A stretch of 6,866 nucleotides of DNA from Candidatus Nomurabacteria bacterium (GCA_943354075.1 CALRBL010000025.1:1-6866), one strand, 5' to 3'; positions 1-5,654 are shown, counted from the stretch's first letter. Program-made: numbers and translations. The notes: a model not told the origin generated them from the sequence alone.

Positions 1-862
1 CATGAATGGTGATGTGCCAATGATCACCATAATTCGGCGGCACGAGCGCAGTGAACGTCTTGGAATTCACCATGAACTCGATATCCTTGCCGGGGACAGT
101 CTGGATGAACTCCATTTCGTCCGAACCGTTCATGATTATCCGAGCAATCGAGACCCCCCCAAAGATGATGCCCCCGAGGACGAGGACGATCAGGATGATC
201 TTCGCTGCAAACCCTTGGAATCTCCTTGAGCGGATAAGGAGGAGGAGGAGGGCTATCGCCAGGATGACGAGAGCAAATTCCCCTACCGTTTTTCCGTAGG
301 TCTGCATGAAGAGGCTGAGCTCCTCCTGCCAATTCATAGGGATGTTGAAGTCTATCCCCCGAGCCCCCTTGATCTTTGCGATGACTTGCAGCCAGATTGC
401 CGCGAGGTACATCTTCCATGAGGCTATCCCAAGGAGGATCAAGGAGGTGATGATCGTGATCAGGCTCATAAGCTTTGTAAACCACGACGGGCAGCGGAAC
501 CTTATCCAGATGACCGAGACAATGGCGAGGATCGTTCCAACGATCAACGCCAAGTAGGAGATTTTCATCCCCATCAGCGTGACGCCGCCATCGCTGGTGT
601 GCGCCATCAAGATCAATCCGACCATCGAGAGCACGAAGCTCAAGAGGAGGAAGATATAGAAGCCGATACCTCTGCCCCTGTTTGTCGCCGGCAGCGTCAC
701 TGTCCTTGCGGGTGCAGGTGCAGGGGCGCCGGGTGCTGCAGGGTTAGCTGCAGGTTGTTGCTGCGGACCTTGCGGACCGCTCCTTTTGATCGCAAACACC
801 AGGATGCCGAAGCCTCCAGCGAGTGCGAGTAGTAGGATGATTAGTGTCCAGATGTCTATCAT
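1..862 (-). CDS. Polytopic membrane protein with Pro/Ala-rich linker (3' end outside window)
   Basis: I do not recognise the family. Reading the minus strand from the ATG at 862-860 gives 287 codons with no stop before the window edge, so the C-terminus is missing. Predicted membrane segments are near residues 4-25, 66-87, 101-120, 131-158, 196-210 and 221-243. The first is followed by a low-complexity Gln/Pro/Ala/Gly linker (about 29-58), suggesting a separate N-terminal anchor. A stretch at 162-194 is soluble or amphipathic. A polar region starts at about 244 and continues past the edge. An AAAGG tract lies about 11 nt before the ATG. The start is 24 nt after the stop of the upstream SPFH-like gene on the same strand, so the two are probably co-transcribed. 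SPFH proteins often pair with membrane partners such as NfeD, but I see no diagnostic NfeD feature. Clear hydrophobic periodicity supports this frame over competing Arg/His/Pro-rich ones. Confidence 0.82.
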   Translation of the reverse strand, partial: MIDIWTLIILLLALAGGFGILVFAIKRSGPQGPQQQPAANPAAPGAPAPAPARTVTLPATNRGRGIGFYIFLLLSFVLSMVGLILMAHTSDGGVTLMGMKISYLALIVGTILAIVSVIWIRFRCPSWFTKLMSLITIITSLILLGIASWKMYLAAIWLQVIAKIKGARGIDFNIPMNWQEELSLFMQTYGKTVGEFALVILAIALLLLLIRSRRFQGFAAKIILIVLVLGGIIFGGVSIARIIMNGSDEMEFIQTVPGKDIEFMVNSKTFTALVPPNYGDHWHITIH

Positions 863-886
863 AACTGCGATTACCTTTCTTGTTAC

Positions 887-2392
887 TTACGGTGTTGTTG
901 TGTGTGCTGTCGAAGGCGGCGTTGCTGTCAGGGGTAAACTGAACCCTGCTGGCATTGCTGAACCTTCGGCAAACGTTATGACTTTAGAGTCCGGGCTTGC
1001 TATTGCTTCAAGACCCAGGACTTTTGCCACTGCGAATGCAGCGACGTTTGGATCGACATTTTTTGCAACCAGCGCGTCGAACGCTGCGACGAATTTTGTC
1101 GCATTGGCAATCGCCATTCTTTCGATGGCGGTCGCTTTTGCTTCTGCTGCTGCGATTACGCCAAGTCCCCTCAGTCTTTCGACTTCCTGGGACCTTAATG
1201 CTTTTTGTTCCTCAATAGCATCGTCAGGCATGCTGAGCCGTACGATGAAGCAAGCAGTCGGTCGAATACCAACTACCTGCTCGAGACTATCGGCAACGTT
1301 ATCAAGGATCCCTTTCTCGAAATCAGAGCCCCTATCAGTTTTTTCGTTGACGAGTTGGTCATAGCTAAACGCATTACATGACGTGTTGAGTGCCGCTTCA
1401 ATCCCTGCGTCCAGCAAGGGGAAGAACTTACCTTTCCAGGTAAAGATCGGAGTACGCGGCCTCTTGGTCTTGTACTCCGTCATAAGCACTACAACTCCCT
1501 CGAATTTTTCGTTAAGGGTGACTTTCGTTAAGAAGAGAGGTCGTACAAAGACTTCCCGTAACGAACTTACTCTCACCCCTGACTCCACTTCAACGAGGTC
1601 GCTGATATGGTGATCTTTCGGAAGTTTGCTTTCTTCGATCAGTCGAGTCTTGTCGATCTCGAATGTGAATATGTTCCTTAGGGGATACCACATACTCACC
1701 CAATAGATTTTGAGGTGTATTCTCAACAACTCAAAGATCGGATTGAGATACATCGGCTGCATTCTTTCCGGATCATCTGTCACGACGTCGTTTTCATCCA
1801 ACCCTTCGTCCGGCAAGTTGTGTAAGATCTTATGCAGACTTCCACCCATCTCAACGAACTTGAATTCTCTTTCTGGAACACGGGTTGTCCAGATGCCCGG
1901 CTGATCTTTCCTTCTAGGCATCTTTTTCAACGGATTCGCCGGATCGTCACTCTTCTCCCGTTCAGGAGCGGCAGCTTCGTATGTAACCCAAACGAAGGCG
2001 CCGCCCGCCAGGCCGAGTGCCGCCACAAGGCAAACTGTTTGAAGTAACCCCCCTCCGATCAAAGAGATCGCGAAGAGGATGATGACAGCGATGACGCTGA
2101 TGATTTCGATGATTACCGCGATTTCGCGGCGGTAGGCTTTTAACATGTTCTTCTTTCCTTTCATTGCGCGTAGTGCGCGGGTGAGTTGTGTTGTGAGTTT
2201 TACTGCATATCGCCACAAAGTCAGAAAAAGGGTTTTGACCTTTCTCTTCCTCCATAGCCAAGTGACAGTTGCTGCGAGAGCAGCCACGAGTATGACTGCG
2301 ATAATCATCTTTACCAACCATTGAAGGTTGTTTTGGACGAAGATCACAATTTTCGCGATGATATCAACCATGTTTACATATGGGGTTGTCAA
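887..2392 (-). CDS. Membrane-anchored SPFH/band-7-like protein
   Basis: A 501-residue protein. Hydrophobic segments lie at about 24-46, 92-111 and 113-136, with a basic stretch (48-89) between the first two. A charged linker leads to a soluble region (about 170-395) that resembles SPFH/band-7 domains. It ends in the typical transition to an Ala/Glu-rich helix (about 390-440, with repeated Glu-Ala and Ala-Lys-Ala), then a Thr/Pro-rich tail. SPFH proteins (stomatin, flotillin, HflK/C relatives) oligomerise on membranes and scaffold proteases or lipid domains; assigning this one is inference from the pattern. Three N-terminal membrane segments before the SPFH region is more than the usual single anchor. 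The start is TTG at 2392: an AAAGGGAG sequence ends 4 nt upstream, whereas the ATG at codon 8 (2371) has no ribosome-binding site. Transcription probably starts from the promoter at 2470-2498. The downstream membrane gene follows after 24 nt and is a likely partner. Confidence 0.8.
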   Translation of the reverse strand: MTTPYVNMVDIIAKIVIFVQNNLQWLVKMIIAVILVAALAATVTWLWRKRKVKTLFLTLWRYAVKLTTQLTRALRAMKGKKNMLKAYRREIAVIIEIISVIAVIILFAISLIGGGLLQTVCLVAALGLAGGAFVWVTYEAAAPEREKSDDPANPLKKMPRRKDQPGIWTTRVPEREFKFVEMGGSLHKILHNLPDEGLDENDVVTDDPERMQPMYLNPIFELLRIHLKIYWVSMWYPLRNIFTFEIDKTRLIEESKLPKDHHISDLVEVESGVRVSSLREVFVRPLFLTKVTLNEKFEGVVVLMTEYKTKRPRTPIFTWKGKFFPLLDAGIEAALNTSCNAFSYDQLVNEKTDRGSDFEKGILDNVADSLEQVVGIRPTACFIVRLSMPDDAIEEQKALRSQEVERLRGLGVIAAAEAKATAIERMAIANATKFVAAFDALVAKNVDPNVAAFAVAKVLGLEAIASPDSKVITFAEGSAMPAGFSLPLTATPPSTAHTTTP

Positions 2393-2396
2393 AGGT

Positions 2397-2404
2397 CTCC
2401 CTTT
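2397..2404 (-). promoter_or_regulatory. Ribosome-binding site deciding a TTG start
   Basis: The minus strand reads AAAGGGAG, ending 4 nt before the TTG at 2392-2390. The alternative ATG at 2371 is about 25 nt from this site and has nothing similar nearer. This supports TTG initiation of the SPFH-like gene. The spacing is slightly short but usable. It is one of the few clear Shine-Dalgarno-like sites in the window; infB, rbfA and the desulfurase lack one. Confidence 0.5.
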
Positions 2405-2462
2405 AGTGTTTGACTGACGTGTTGAGTGTCTGGAATGTGGCTGATTTGCCTCACCTCAGGTT

Positions 2463-2471
2463 TGGTACAAT
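2463..2471 (+). promoter_or_regulatory. Possible extended -10 promoter towards the tRNA genes
   Basis: The plus strand reads TGGTACAAT, an extended -10 (TG-N-TACAAT), with no good -35 at normal spacing (a TTGCCT lies only 14 nt upstream). It overlaps the -10 of the minus-strand promoter, so the two would compete. Transcription would start near 2478, about 70 nt before tRNA-Cys. A second AT-rich -10 candidate (TAATAT, 2522-2527) is nearer but also lacks a -35. Weak evidence. Confidence 0.28.
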
Positions 2472-2498
2472 ATTATCACAAAACTCATCAAAAGTCAA
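2470..2498 (-). promoter_or_regulatory. Sigma70-type promoter for the SPFH/membrane operon
   Basis: On the minus strand, TTGACT (2498-2493) is separated by exactly 17 nt from TAATAT (2475-2470). The match is 5/6 at -35 and 4/6 at -10. The predicted start near 2463 gives a leader of about 70 nt before the TTG start of the SPFH-like gene. I see no convincing hairpin or riboswitch in that leader. Confidence 0.6.
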
Positions 2499-2548
2499 TA
2501 GAGAAATGGCTTAAAATAAGGTAATATTTAGGCGCTGGTTTGACATAG

Positions 2549-2621
2549 GGCGTAGTGGCGAAGTGGTTAACGCTGCAGTTTGCAAAACTGTCATTCGCCG
2601 GTTCGATCCCGGCCTACGCCT
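2549..2621 (+). tRNA. tRNA-Cys (anticodon GCA)
   Basis: A complete 73-nt cloverleaf. The acceptor stem GGCGTAG pairs with CTACGCC (2614-2620). The anticodon loop TTGCAAA carries GCA at 2582-2584. The T arm is GCCGG-TTCGATC-CCGGC (2597-2613). The discriminator is T (2621), the U73 identity element expected of tRNA-Cys. The next bases are CCC, so the CCA end is not encoded and must be added by the nucleotidyltransferase. It is first in the tRNA cluster. Confidence 0.96.
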
Positions 2622-2662
2622 CCCGTTTTAAGGTGATTTCTGTTAGAGTATAAAGGCCCATT

Positions 2663-2746
2663 GCCCGGGTGGCGTAACTGGTAGCCGCGCGAGACTTAAA
2701 ATTTCGTGGTCGCAAGATCATGTGGGTTCGATCCCCACCCCGGGCA
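2663..2746 (+). tRNA. tRNA-Leu (anticodon UAA)
   Basis: A class II tRNA of 84 nt. The acceptor GCCCGGG pairs with CCCGGGC (2739-2745). The D stem is GCG/CGC. The anticodon stem CGAGA/TTTCG includes one G-T pair. The loop CTTAAAA carries anticodon TAA at 2697-2699. A long variable arm is present (GGTC-GCAA-GATC), and the T arm is GTGGG-TTCGATC-CCCAC. The discriminator is A2746, as expected for leucine. CCA is not encoded (CAAC follows). It lies 41 nt after tRNA-Cys; a TATAAA at 2649-2654 could be a weak -10 of its own. Confidence 0.96.
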
Positions 2747-2789
2747 CAACATTGTAAGATGAGTAAAAAAATGTTATAAAAATGCAATC

Positions 2790-2834
2790 GTATCCATAGC
2801 TGTTTGCGACATGCATCCATAGCTGTTTTGGTAG
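2790..2834 (+). repeat. Tandem partial copies of the tRNA-Lys 5' end
   Basis: The 14-mer ATCCATAGCTGTTT occurs at 2792-2805 and again at 2815-2828, a period of 23. The second copy extends to 2834 and matches the start of the real tRNA-Lys: 2811-2834 and 2887-2910 are identical at 21 of 24 positions, differing only where GTT replaces CAG. The shared AC just upstream extends the match to 26 nt. All copies are in the same orientation as tRNA-Lys. This looks like duplication and decay of a tRNA gene or tRNA-derived target sequence. Confidence 0.75.
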
Positions 2835-2884
2835 GTATACAACAACTAAGGTGCTTGTGGTAAGTTAGAGTGGTAAAAACGTTT
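2813..2884 (+). pseudogene. Decayed tRNA-Lys duplicate
   Basis: The 5' third (2813-2834) is nearly identical to tRNA-Lys 1-22, and the copies begin 76 nt apart, close to one tRNA length (73) plus a 3-nt gap. The rest is heavily diverged but keeps scattered matches in order: TAAGG at the anticodon-loop side and a GTTAGA where the T loop has GTTCGA. The 3' acceptor strand is not recognisable, so no cloverleaf can form. A functional tRNA is excluded. Whether the whole span was once a tRNA, or only the 5' fragment was copied, is uncertain. Confidence 0.4.
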
Positions 2885-2888
2885 ACAT

Positions 2889-2961
2889 GCATCCATAGCT
2901 CAGTTGGTAGAGCAACTCCCTCTTAAGGAGATGGTCCCAGGTTCGAATCCTGGTGGGTGCA
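2889..2961 (+). tRNA. tRNA-Lys (anticodon CUU)
   Basis: A complete 73-nt cloverleaf. The acceptor GCATCCA pairs with TGGGTGC (2954-2960), including one T-G pair. The D arm is GCTC/GAGC. The anticodon loop CTCTTAA has CTT at 2922-2924. The T arm is CCAGG-TTCGAAT-CCTGG (2937-2953). The anticodon stem ACTCC/GGAGA has an A-A mismatch at its outer pair (27-43). The discriminator is A2961, and CCA is not encoded. Degenerate copies of its 5' end lie directly upstream, and a homing endonuclease gene lies directly downstream. Confidence 0.95.
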
Positions 2962-2993
2962 CAAAAGTTTGATAAGTATTTTATTTTTTTGAT

Positions 2994-3011
2994 GCACAAA
3001 AATTCTTGTGC
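2994..3011 (+). other. Small hairpin between tRNA-Lys and the homing endonuclease
   Basis: A perfect 6-bp inverted repeat, GCACAA and TTGTGC, surrounds a 6-nt loop, 9 nt before the GTG start of the endonuclease. A T-rich run (2977-2990) precedes it rather than follows it, so it is not a standard intrinsic terminator for plus-strand transcripts. The left arm also repeats TGCACAAAA from the 3' end of tRNA-Lys (2958-2966 and 2993-3001). It may influence endonuclease translation or be a scar of insertion; no function can be shown. Confidence 0.35.
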
Positions 3012-3019
3012 GGTAAGAT

Positions 3020-3754
3020 GTGTTCATCCCCATGAATACGAGGAAATCAAAAGTAAAAATTGAATGGAGTGCATCATTTGCTTATGCGATCGGACTTATT
3101 GCAAGCGATGGGAATATTTCCACTAACGGAAGAAATTTCAACTTAACTTCTAAAGATTTAGAGAATGTGGAGAATTTCCGACAATGTTTGGGTGTGGATA
3201 ATAAGATTGGCTTAAAAAGTAGAGGAGGTTCTGAAGAGAAAAAGTATTTTTGTATACAAATCGGAGATATTAATTTTTGTGATTTTTTGAATTCCATAGG
3301 TCTTACTAAAAATAAATCAAAGTCCATACAGAAAGTGGATGTTCCTTATGAGTTCTTCAGGGACTTTTTAAGAGGCTGTCATGATGGAGATGGAAGTATT
3401 TATTACTTCATTCACCCTGAAAGTCGTAAGCCTCAATATCGACTTAGTTTTGCCTCGGCAAGTCCTTCTTTTTTAGAATGGATGAAACAAAATATTTCTC
3501 TTCATTTAGGAATTACGGGTGGATGGGTAGGCCCAAGCAAAGGATGTCATATGTTACGGTATGCAAAATCAGATAGTTTGAGAATTCTTAATTTCATGTA
3601 TTATGTGGGAGTTAGGTATTTTCTCTCCCGAAAATATCAAACAGCTTTACAATGCGCGGGTGATGTAATGGTAGCCATGCGTGCCTTAGGAGCACGTGCC
3701 GTAAGGCGTGGAGGTTCAAGTCCTCTCCCGCGCACCACGGAGATAGGAAATTAA
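3020..3754 (+). CDS. LAGLIDADG homing endonuclease running into tRNA-Leu
   Basis: A 244-codon frame from GTG (3020). An ATG at 3032 is an equally plausible start, and neither has a clear ribosome-binding site. Two LAGLIDADG-type helices are visible: YAIGLIASDG at residues 22-31 and FLRGCHDGDG at 116-125. The presumed metal-binding acidic residues are Asp30 and Asp124. This is the monomeric two-motif layout of endonucleases that cut long, asymmetric sites and spread their own gene. The basic, aromatic region 140-210 fits the second DNA-binding half. Codons 212-244 are the sequence of tRNA-Leu(UAG) and the terminator upstream arm, so the natural protein core probably ends near residue 210 and the tail is a by-product of insertion. 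The gene is visibly more AT-rich than its neighbours, consistent with a mobile origin. Both flanking tRNAs are intact, so it is free-standing rather than inside a tRNA intron. Confidence 0.85.
   Translation: MFIPMNTRKSKVKIEWSASFAYAIGLIASDGNISTNGRNFNLTSKDLENVENFRQCLGVDNKIGLKSRGGSEEKKYFCIQIGDINFCDFLNSIGLTKNKSKSIQKVDVPYEFFRDFLRGCHDGDGSIYYFIHPESRKPQYRLSFASASPSFLEWMKQNISLHLGITGGWVGPSKGCHMLRYAKSDSLRILNFMYYVGVRYFLSRKYQTALQCAGDVMVAMRALGARAVRRGGSSPLPRTTEIGN
3654..3737 (+). tRNA. tRNA-Leu (anticodon UAG), CCA encoded
   Basis: A class II tRNA. The acceptor GCGCGGG (3654-3660) pairs with CCCGCGC (3727-3733). The anticodon stem CGTGC/GCACG holds the loop CTTAGGA with anticodon TAG. The variable arm is TGCC-GTAA-GGCG. 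The T arm is GGAGG-TTCAAGT-CCTCT. The discriminator is A3734, followed by an encoded CCA (3735-3737). It is the only one of the four tRNAs here with CCA. Its whole length lies inside the 3' end of the homing endonuclease frame on the same strand, and an intrinsic terminator starts 16 nt later. Confidence 0.96.
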
Positions 3755-3781
3755 AAAAACCGGACACACGTCCGGTTTTTT
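3753..3781. terminator. Bidirectional intrinsic terminator
   Basis: The stem ACCGGAC (3759-3765) pairs with GTCCGGT (3770-3776) around the loop ACAC. It is flanked by seven A's on the left and six T's on the right, so it acts as a Rho-independent terminator on both strands. On the plus strand it ends the endonuclease/tRNA-Leu transcript; on the minus strand it ends infB-rbfA. The endonuclease stop (3752-3754) and the rbfA stop (3782-3780) both overlap its edges, so intergenic space is nearly zero. Confidence 0.93.
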
Positions 3782-4094
3782 ATTGAATGCTGTAGATCTC
3801 GTTCGCCTGCTTCTGTCCTTTGTCGATTGCAAAATCGAAGAAGGGAACTCGTCCGATCTTGGAATGCTTCATGACGTGCTGTTTGAATTCTTTTCGTTTT
3901 CGTTTGAGAAAGTCGAGGACCGCGTCTTCTTTGGAATCAGGAAGAGTGGTGAAAAGAATAGTGGCGTATTTTGCATCATCGCTGATCATGGTGTGAGTGA
4001 CAGTGATGAGCGCATCACGATTGGACTCACGAGAAACAAACTCGCTTGCGAGGTGATGAATTTCTTCTTTTACTTTTTCGTTGTGGAATGCCAT
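3780..4094 (-). CDS. rbfA: Ribosome-binding factor A
   Basis: A 104-residue protein, close to the usual RbfA length of 100-130. RbfA is a small KH-like protein that binds 30S precursors near helix 1 of 16S rRNA and helps late maturation, especially in the cold. Family features are visible: an N-terminal helix with a Val-Lys-Glu-Glu-Ile pattern, the ESNRDALITVT strand, an I-S-D-D-A-K-Y-A core, a basic helix FLKRKRKEF, and a C-terminal IGRVPFFDFAID strand. The start is taken as ATG at 4094. The frame can be opened to 4145, but those 17 codons lie inside infB and look like shadow sequence. It follows the infB stop by 13 nt with no clear Shine-Dalgarno, so translation is probably coupled to infB. 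The infB-rbfA order is conserved across bacteria and supports the call. Confidence 0.95.
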   Translation of the reverse strand: MAFHNEKVKEEIHHLASEFVSRESNRDALITVTHTMISDDAKYATILFTTLPDSKEDAVLDFLKRKRKEFKQHVMKHSKIGRVPFFDFAIDKGQKQANEIYSIQ

Positions 4095-4107
4095 TTGTGT
4101 GTAGGAA

Positions 4108-5586
4108 TTATTTTGTGACGCGCATGATTGGTTTGATGTAATCACCTGGTGCGATTTCGATTTTCGATTCGATCATCGTTCCAAACTCTTTTCCTTCTTC
4201 GACTTCGCCTGTTTTTGATTTAGCCTGCTGAAGCTCACGCACTCGTCCTCGGCCGATTTCTGATTCGCGACGGAAGATAATGACTTCGTCATTTGCGACA
4301 ATCGATCCCGCTTCAACACGACCTCCGATGACTTGTTTGTCTTTGGTCTTGCTGAATATCTTGAGGACTTTGACTCGTCCGCGTTCTTCTTCGATTTCAA
4401 CTTTTGGAGTACGTTCCTTGATAACTTCAGTGAGCCATTCAGAAAGTTTGTAGATAATGCTGAATACTTTGATTTCGATACCAAGCTTTTCTGCGATCAT
4501 TTTAGCGTTTGTATCAATTTTTGTGTCAAAACCAACAACGAGTGTCTGGAGATTTCCGGCTGCACGTTTGATGTCATTTTCAGTGATATCCCCAATGCTC
4601 TGAGAGATGATATTTACTCCACATTTTTCGGTCTCACATTTCTTCATTTCGTGACCGATTGCTTCGAGAACTCCTGAGGTGTTTGCTTTAATGACGACAG
4701 GGATAAGGAATGTCTGTTCGTGGGTTGCGCGTGGAAGGGAACGGACAACATTTTCGTCACGATTTGCGGCGACTGCTGCCTCCGCTTCTTTTTTGGAATC
4801 GTATGAAGTGAAGACATCTCCAACTGCAGGAAGTTCGTCGAATCCCATCACTTTAACTGGAGAAGAGAAAGTAGCTTCTTTTATCTGCACATCTTTTGCA
4901 TCTACAAAATTTCGCACCGGTGCGATTGAGTCTCCTGCGACAACAAACATTCCGGTCTTTAGTGTGCCGTTTTTGATGATGAGTGTGGCACATACTCCTT
5001 TTAGTTTGTCTCGGTTGGTTTCGAGAACAATTCCTTCAGCGCTTTCGGTTGCGTCTGCTTTGAAGTCTTCTACATCAGCAAGAAGCTGGATCATGTCGAG
5101 AAGTTCAGGCACACCTTTTCCTGTCTTTGCGCTGATGGGAACTACGGGAATATTTCCTCCGTATCCTTCAACATAGATACCGCTCTCCAAAAGATTTTGT
5201 TTTGTTTTCTCGACATTAGCACCTTCTTTGTCGATTTTGTTGATTGCGACGATGTAGGGAAGTTTGGCTTCGGTGATCGCCTTCAATGCTTCGAGAGTTT
5301 GAGTCTTTACTCCGTCTTCAGCAGATACGATAAGGATTCCGATGTCAGCTACTTTTGCACCGCGACTACGGAGAGCTTGGAATGCTTCATGACCCGGAGT
5401 GTCGAGGAAGGTGATCTTTTTGCCGGTTTCGTCGGTCACTTCATAGGCAGACATGTTCTGGGTAATACCCCCCGTTTCCTTTTCGGTGATGTTGGACTGT
5501 CGAATATAGTCGAGCAAGGTCGATTTTCCGTGGTCGATATGACCAAGGATGGCAATGACTGGTGGACGTTTGGTTAGAGTTTTCAT
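4108..5586 (-). CDS. infB: Translation initiation factor IF-2 (short form)
   Basis: IF-2 is the GTPase that delivers fMet-tRNA to the 30S subunit and promotes subunit joining. In the 492-residue protein the G motifs are all present: GHIDHGKST (15-23), GGITQ switch I (39-43), DTPGH (62-66, His66 catalytic), NKID (116-119) and SAK (152-154). Beta-barrel domain II spans about 180-265, domain III about 290-390 (with a GDITEND segment near 332-338), and the fMet-tRNA-binding C-terminal domain about 395-492. Only about 9 residues precede the G domain, so the long N-terminal extension of E. coli IF-2 (about 890 residues) is absent; this is common in reduced genomes. ATG 5586 is chosen over the upstream 5631 start because the RPPVIAILG strand follows directly and the extra residues overlap the promoter. 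There is no Shine-Dalgarno, and the predicted leader is only about 10 nt. Confidence 0.97.
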   Translation of the reverse strand: MKTLTKRPPVIAILGHIDHGKSTLLDYIRQSNITEKETGGITQNMSAYEVTDETGKKITFLDTPGHEAFQALRSRGAKVADIGILIVSAEDGVKTQTLEALKAITEAKLPYIVAINKIDKEGANVEKTKQNLLESGIYVEGYGGNIPVVPISAKTGKGVPELLDMIQLLADVEDFKADATESAEGIVLETNRDKLKGVCATLIIKNGTLKTGMFVVAGDSIAPVRNFVDAKDVQIKEATFSSPVKVMGFDELPAVGDVFTSYDSKKEAEAAVAANRDENVVRSLPRATHEQTFLIPVVIKANTSGVLEAIGHEMKKCETEKCGVNIISQSIGDITENDIKRAAGNLQTLVVGFDTKIDTNAKMIAEKLGIEIKVFSIIYKLSEWLTEVIKERTPKVEIEEERGRVKVLKIFSKTKDKQVIGGRVEAGSIVANDEVIIFRRESEIGRGRVRELQQAKSKTGEVEEGKEFGTMIESKIEIAPGDYIKPIMRVTK

Positions 5587-5602
5587 AGGGAAAAGTAGAA
5601 TC

Positions 5603-5631
5603 AAAATATCACAAAAAACCGATTTTAGCAA
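5603..5631 (-). promoter_or_regulatory. Candidate infB-rbfA promoter
   Basis: On the minus strand, TTGCTA (5631-5626) and TATTTT (5608-5603) are separated by 17 nt, each matching the consensus at 4 of 6 positions. The predicted transcription start near 5596 is only about 10 nt before the infB ATG. It sits in the 74-nt divergent intergenic region shared with the cysteine desulfurase. Confidence 0.42.
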
Positions 5632-5645
5632 AGAGAAAATTTTTA

Positions 5646-5654
5646 TGTTATATT
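5646..5654 (+). promoter_or_regulatory. Extended -10 promoter placed for a leaderless desulfurase mRNA
   Basis: TGTTATATT is an extended -10 element (TG-N-TATATT, hexamer 5649-5654). The expected start about 7 nt downstream falls on the A of the ATG at 5661. No good -35 is visible, which fits extended -10 promoters. No Shine-Dalgarno precedes the gene, consistent with leaderless translation. Confidence 0.55.

Noticed and set aside
24..485. Minus-strand frame of 153 codons beginning MVYKAYEPDHD
   Set aside because: It is a shifted frame inside the longer membrane-protein gene; its Arg/His/Pro-rich composition and lack of any fold-like pattern mark it as a shadow.
786..1364. Plus-strand frame of 192 codons, Ala/Ser/Thr-rich
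   Set aside because: It lies antisense to the SPFH-like gene and spans its 3' end. Its composition mirrors the complement of Ala-rich helical codons, and it has no ribosome-binding site.
1379..2428. 14-nt direct repeat TGACGTGTTGAGTG at 1379-1392 and 2415-2428
   Set aside because: One copy is inside coding sequence and one in the SPFH leader; there is no flanking similarity or element structure. A repeat of this length is not very improbable in a window this size.
2540..2545. Perfect TTGACA just before tRNA-Cys
   Set aside because: It is only 3 nt from the mature tRNA 5' end, so a -10 at the correct spacing would lie inside the tRNA. Treated as chance.
2747..2888. CRISPR-like short repeats
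   Set aside because: Only two or three unevenly spaced copies, and they match the adjacent tRNA gene rather than forming repeat-spacer units.
2889..3737. Homing endonuclease as part of a tRNA intron
   Set aside because: Both tRNA-Lys and tRNA-Leu(UAG) are complete, uninterrupted cloverleaves, and I saw no group I intron core between them.
4095..4145. Upstream start extending rbfA by 17 codons
   Set aside because: The extension overlaps the 3' end of infB, has no family similarity, and the N-terminal RbfA helix begins at the ATG at 4094.
5587..5631. Upstream start extending infB by 15 codons
   Set aside because: The extra hydrophobic residues do not match IF-2 and the stretch overlaps a plausible promoter; ATG 5586 precedes the conserved G-domain strand directly.
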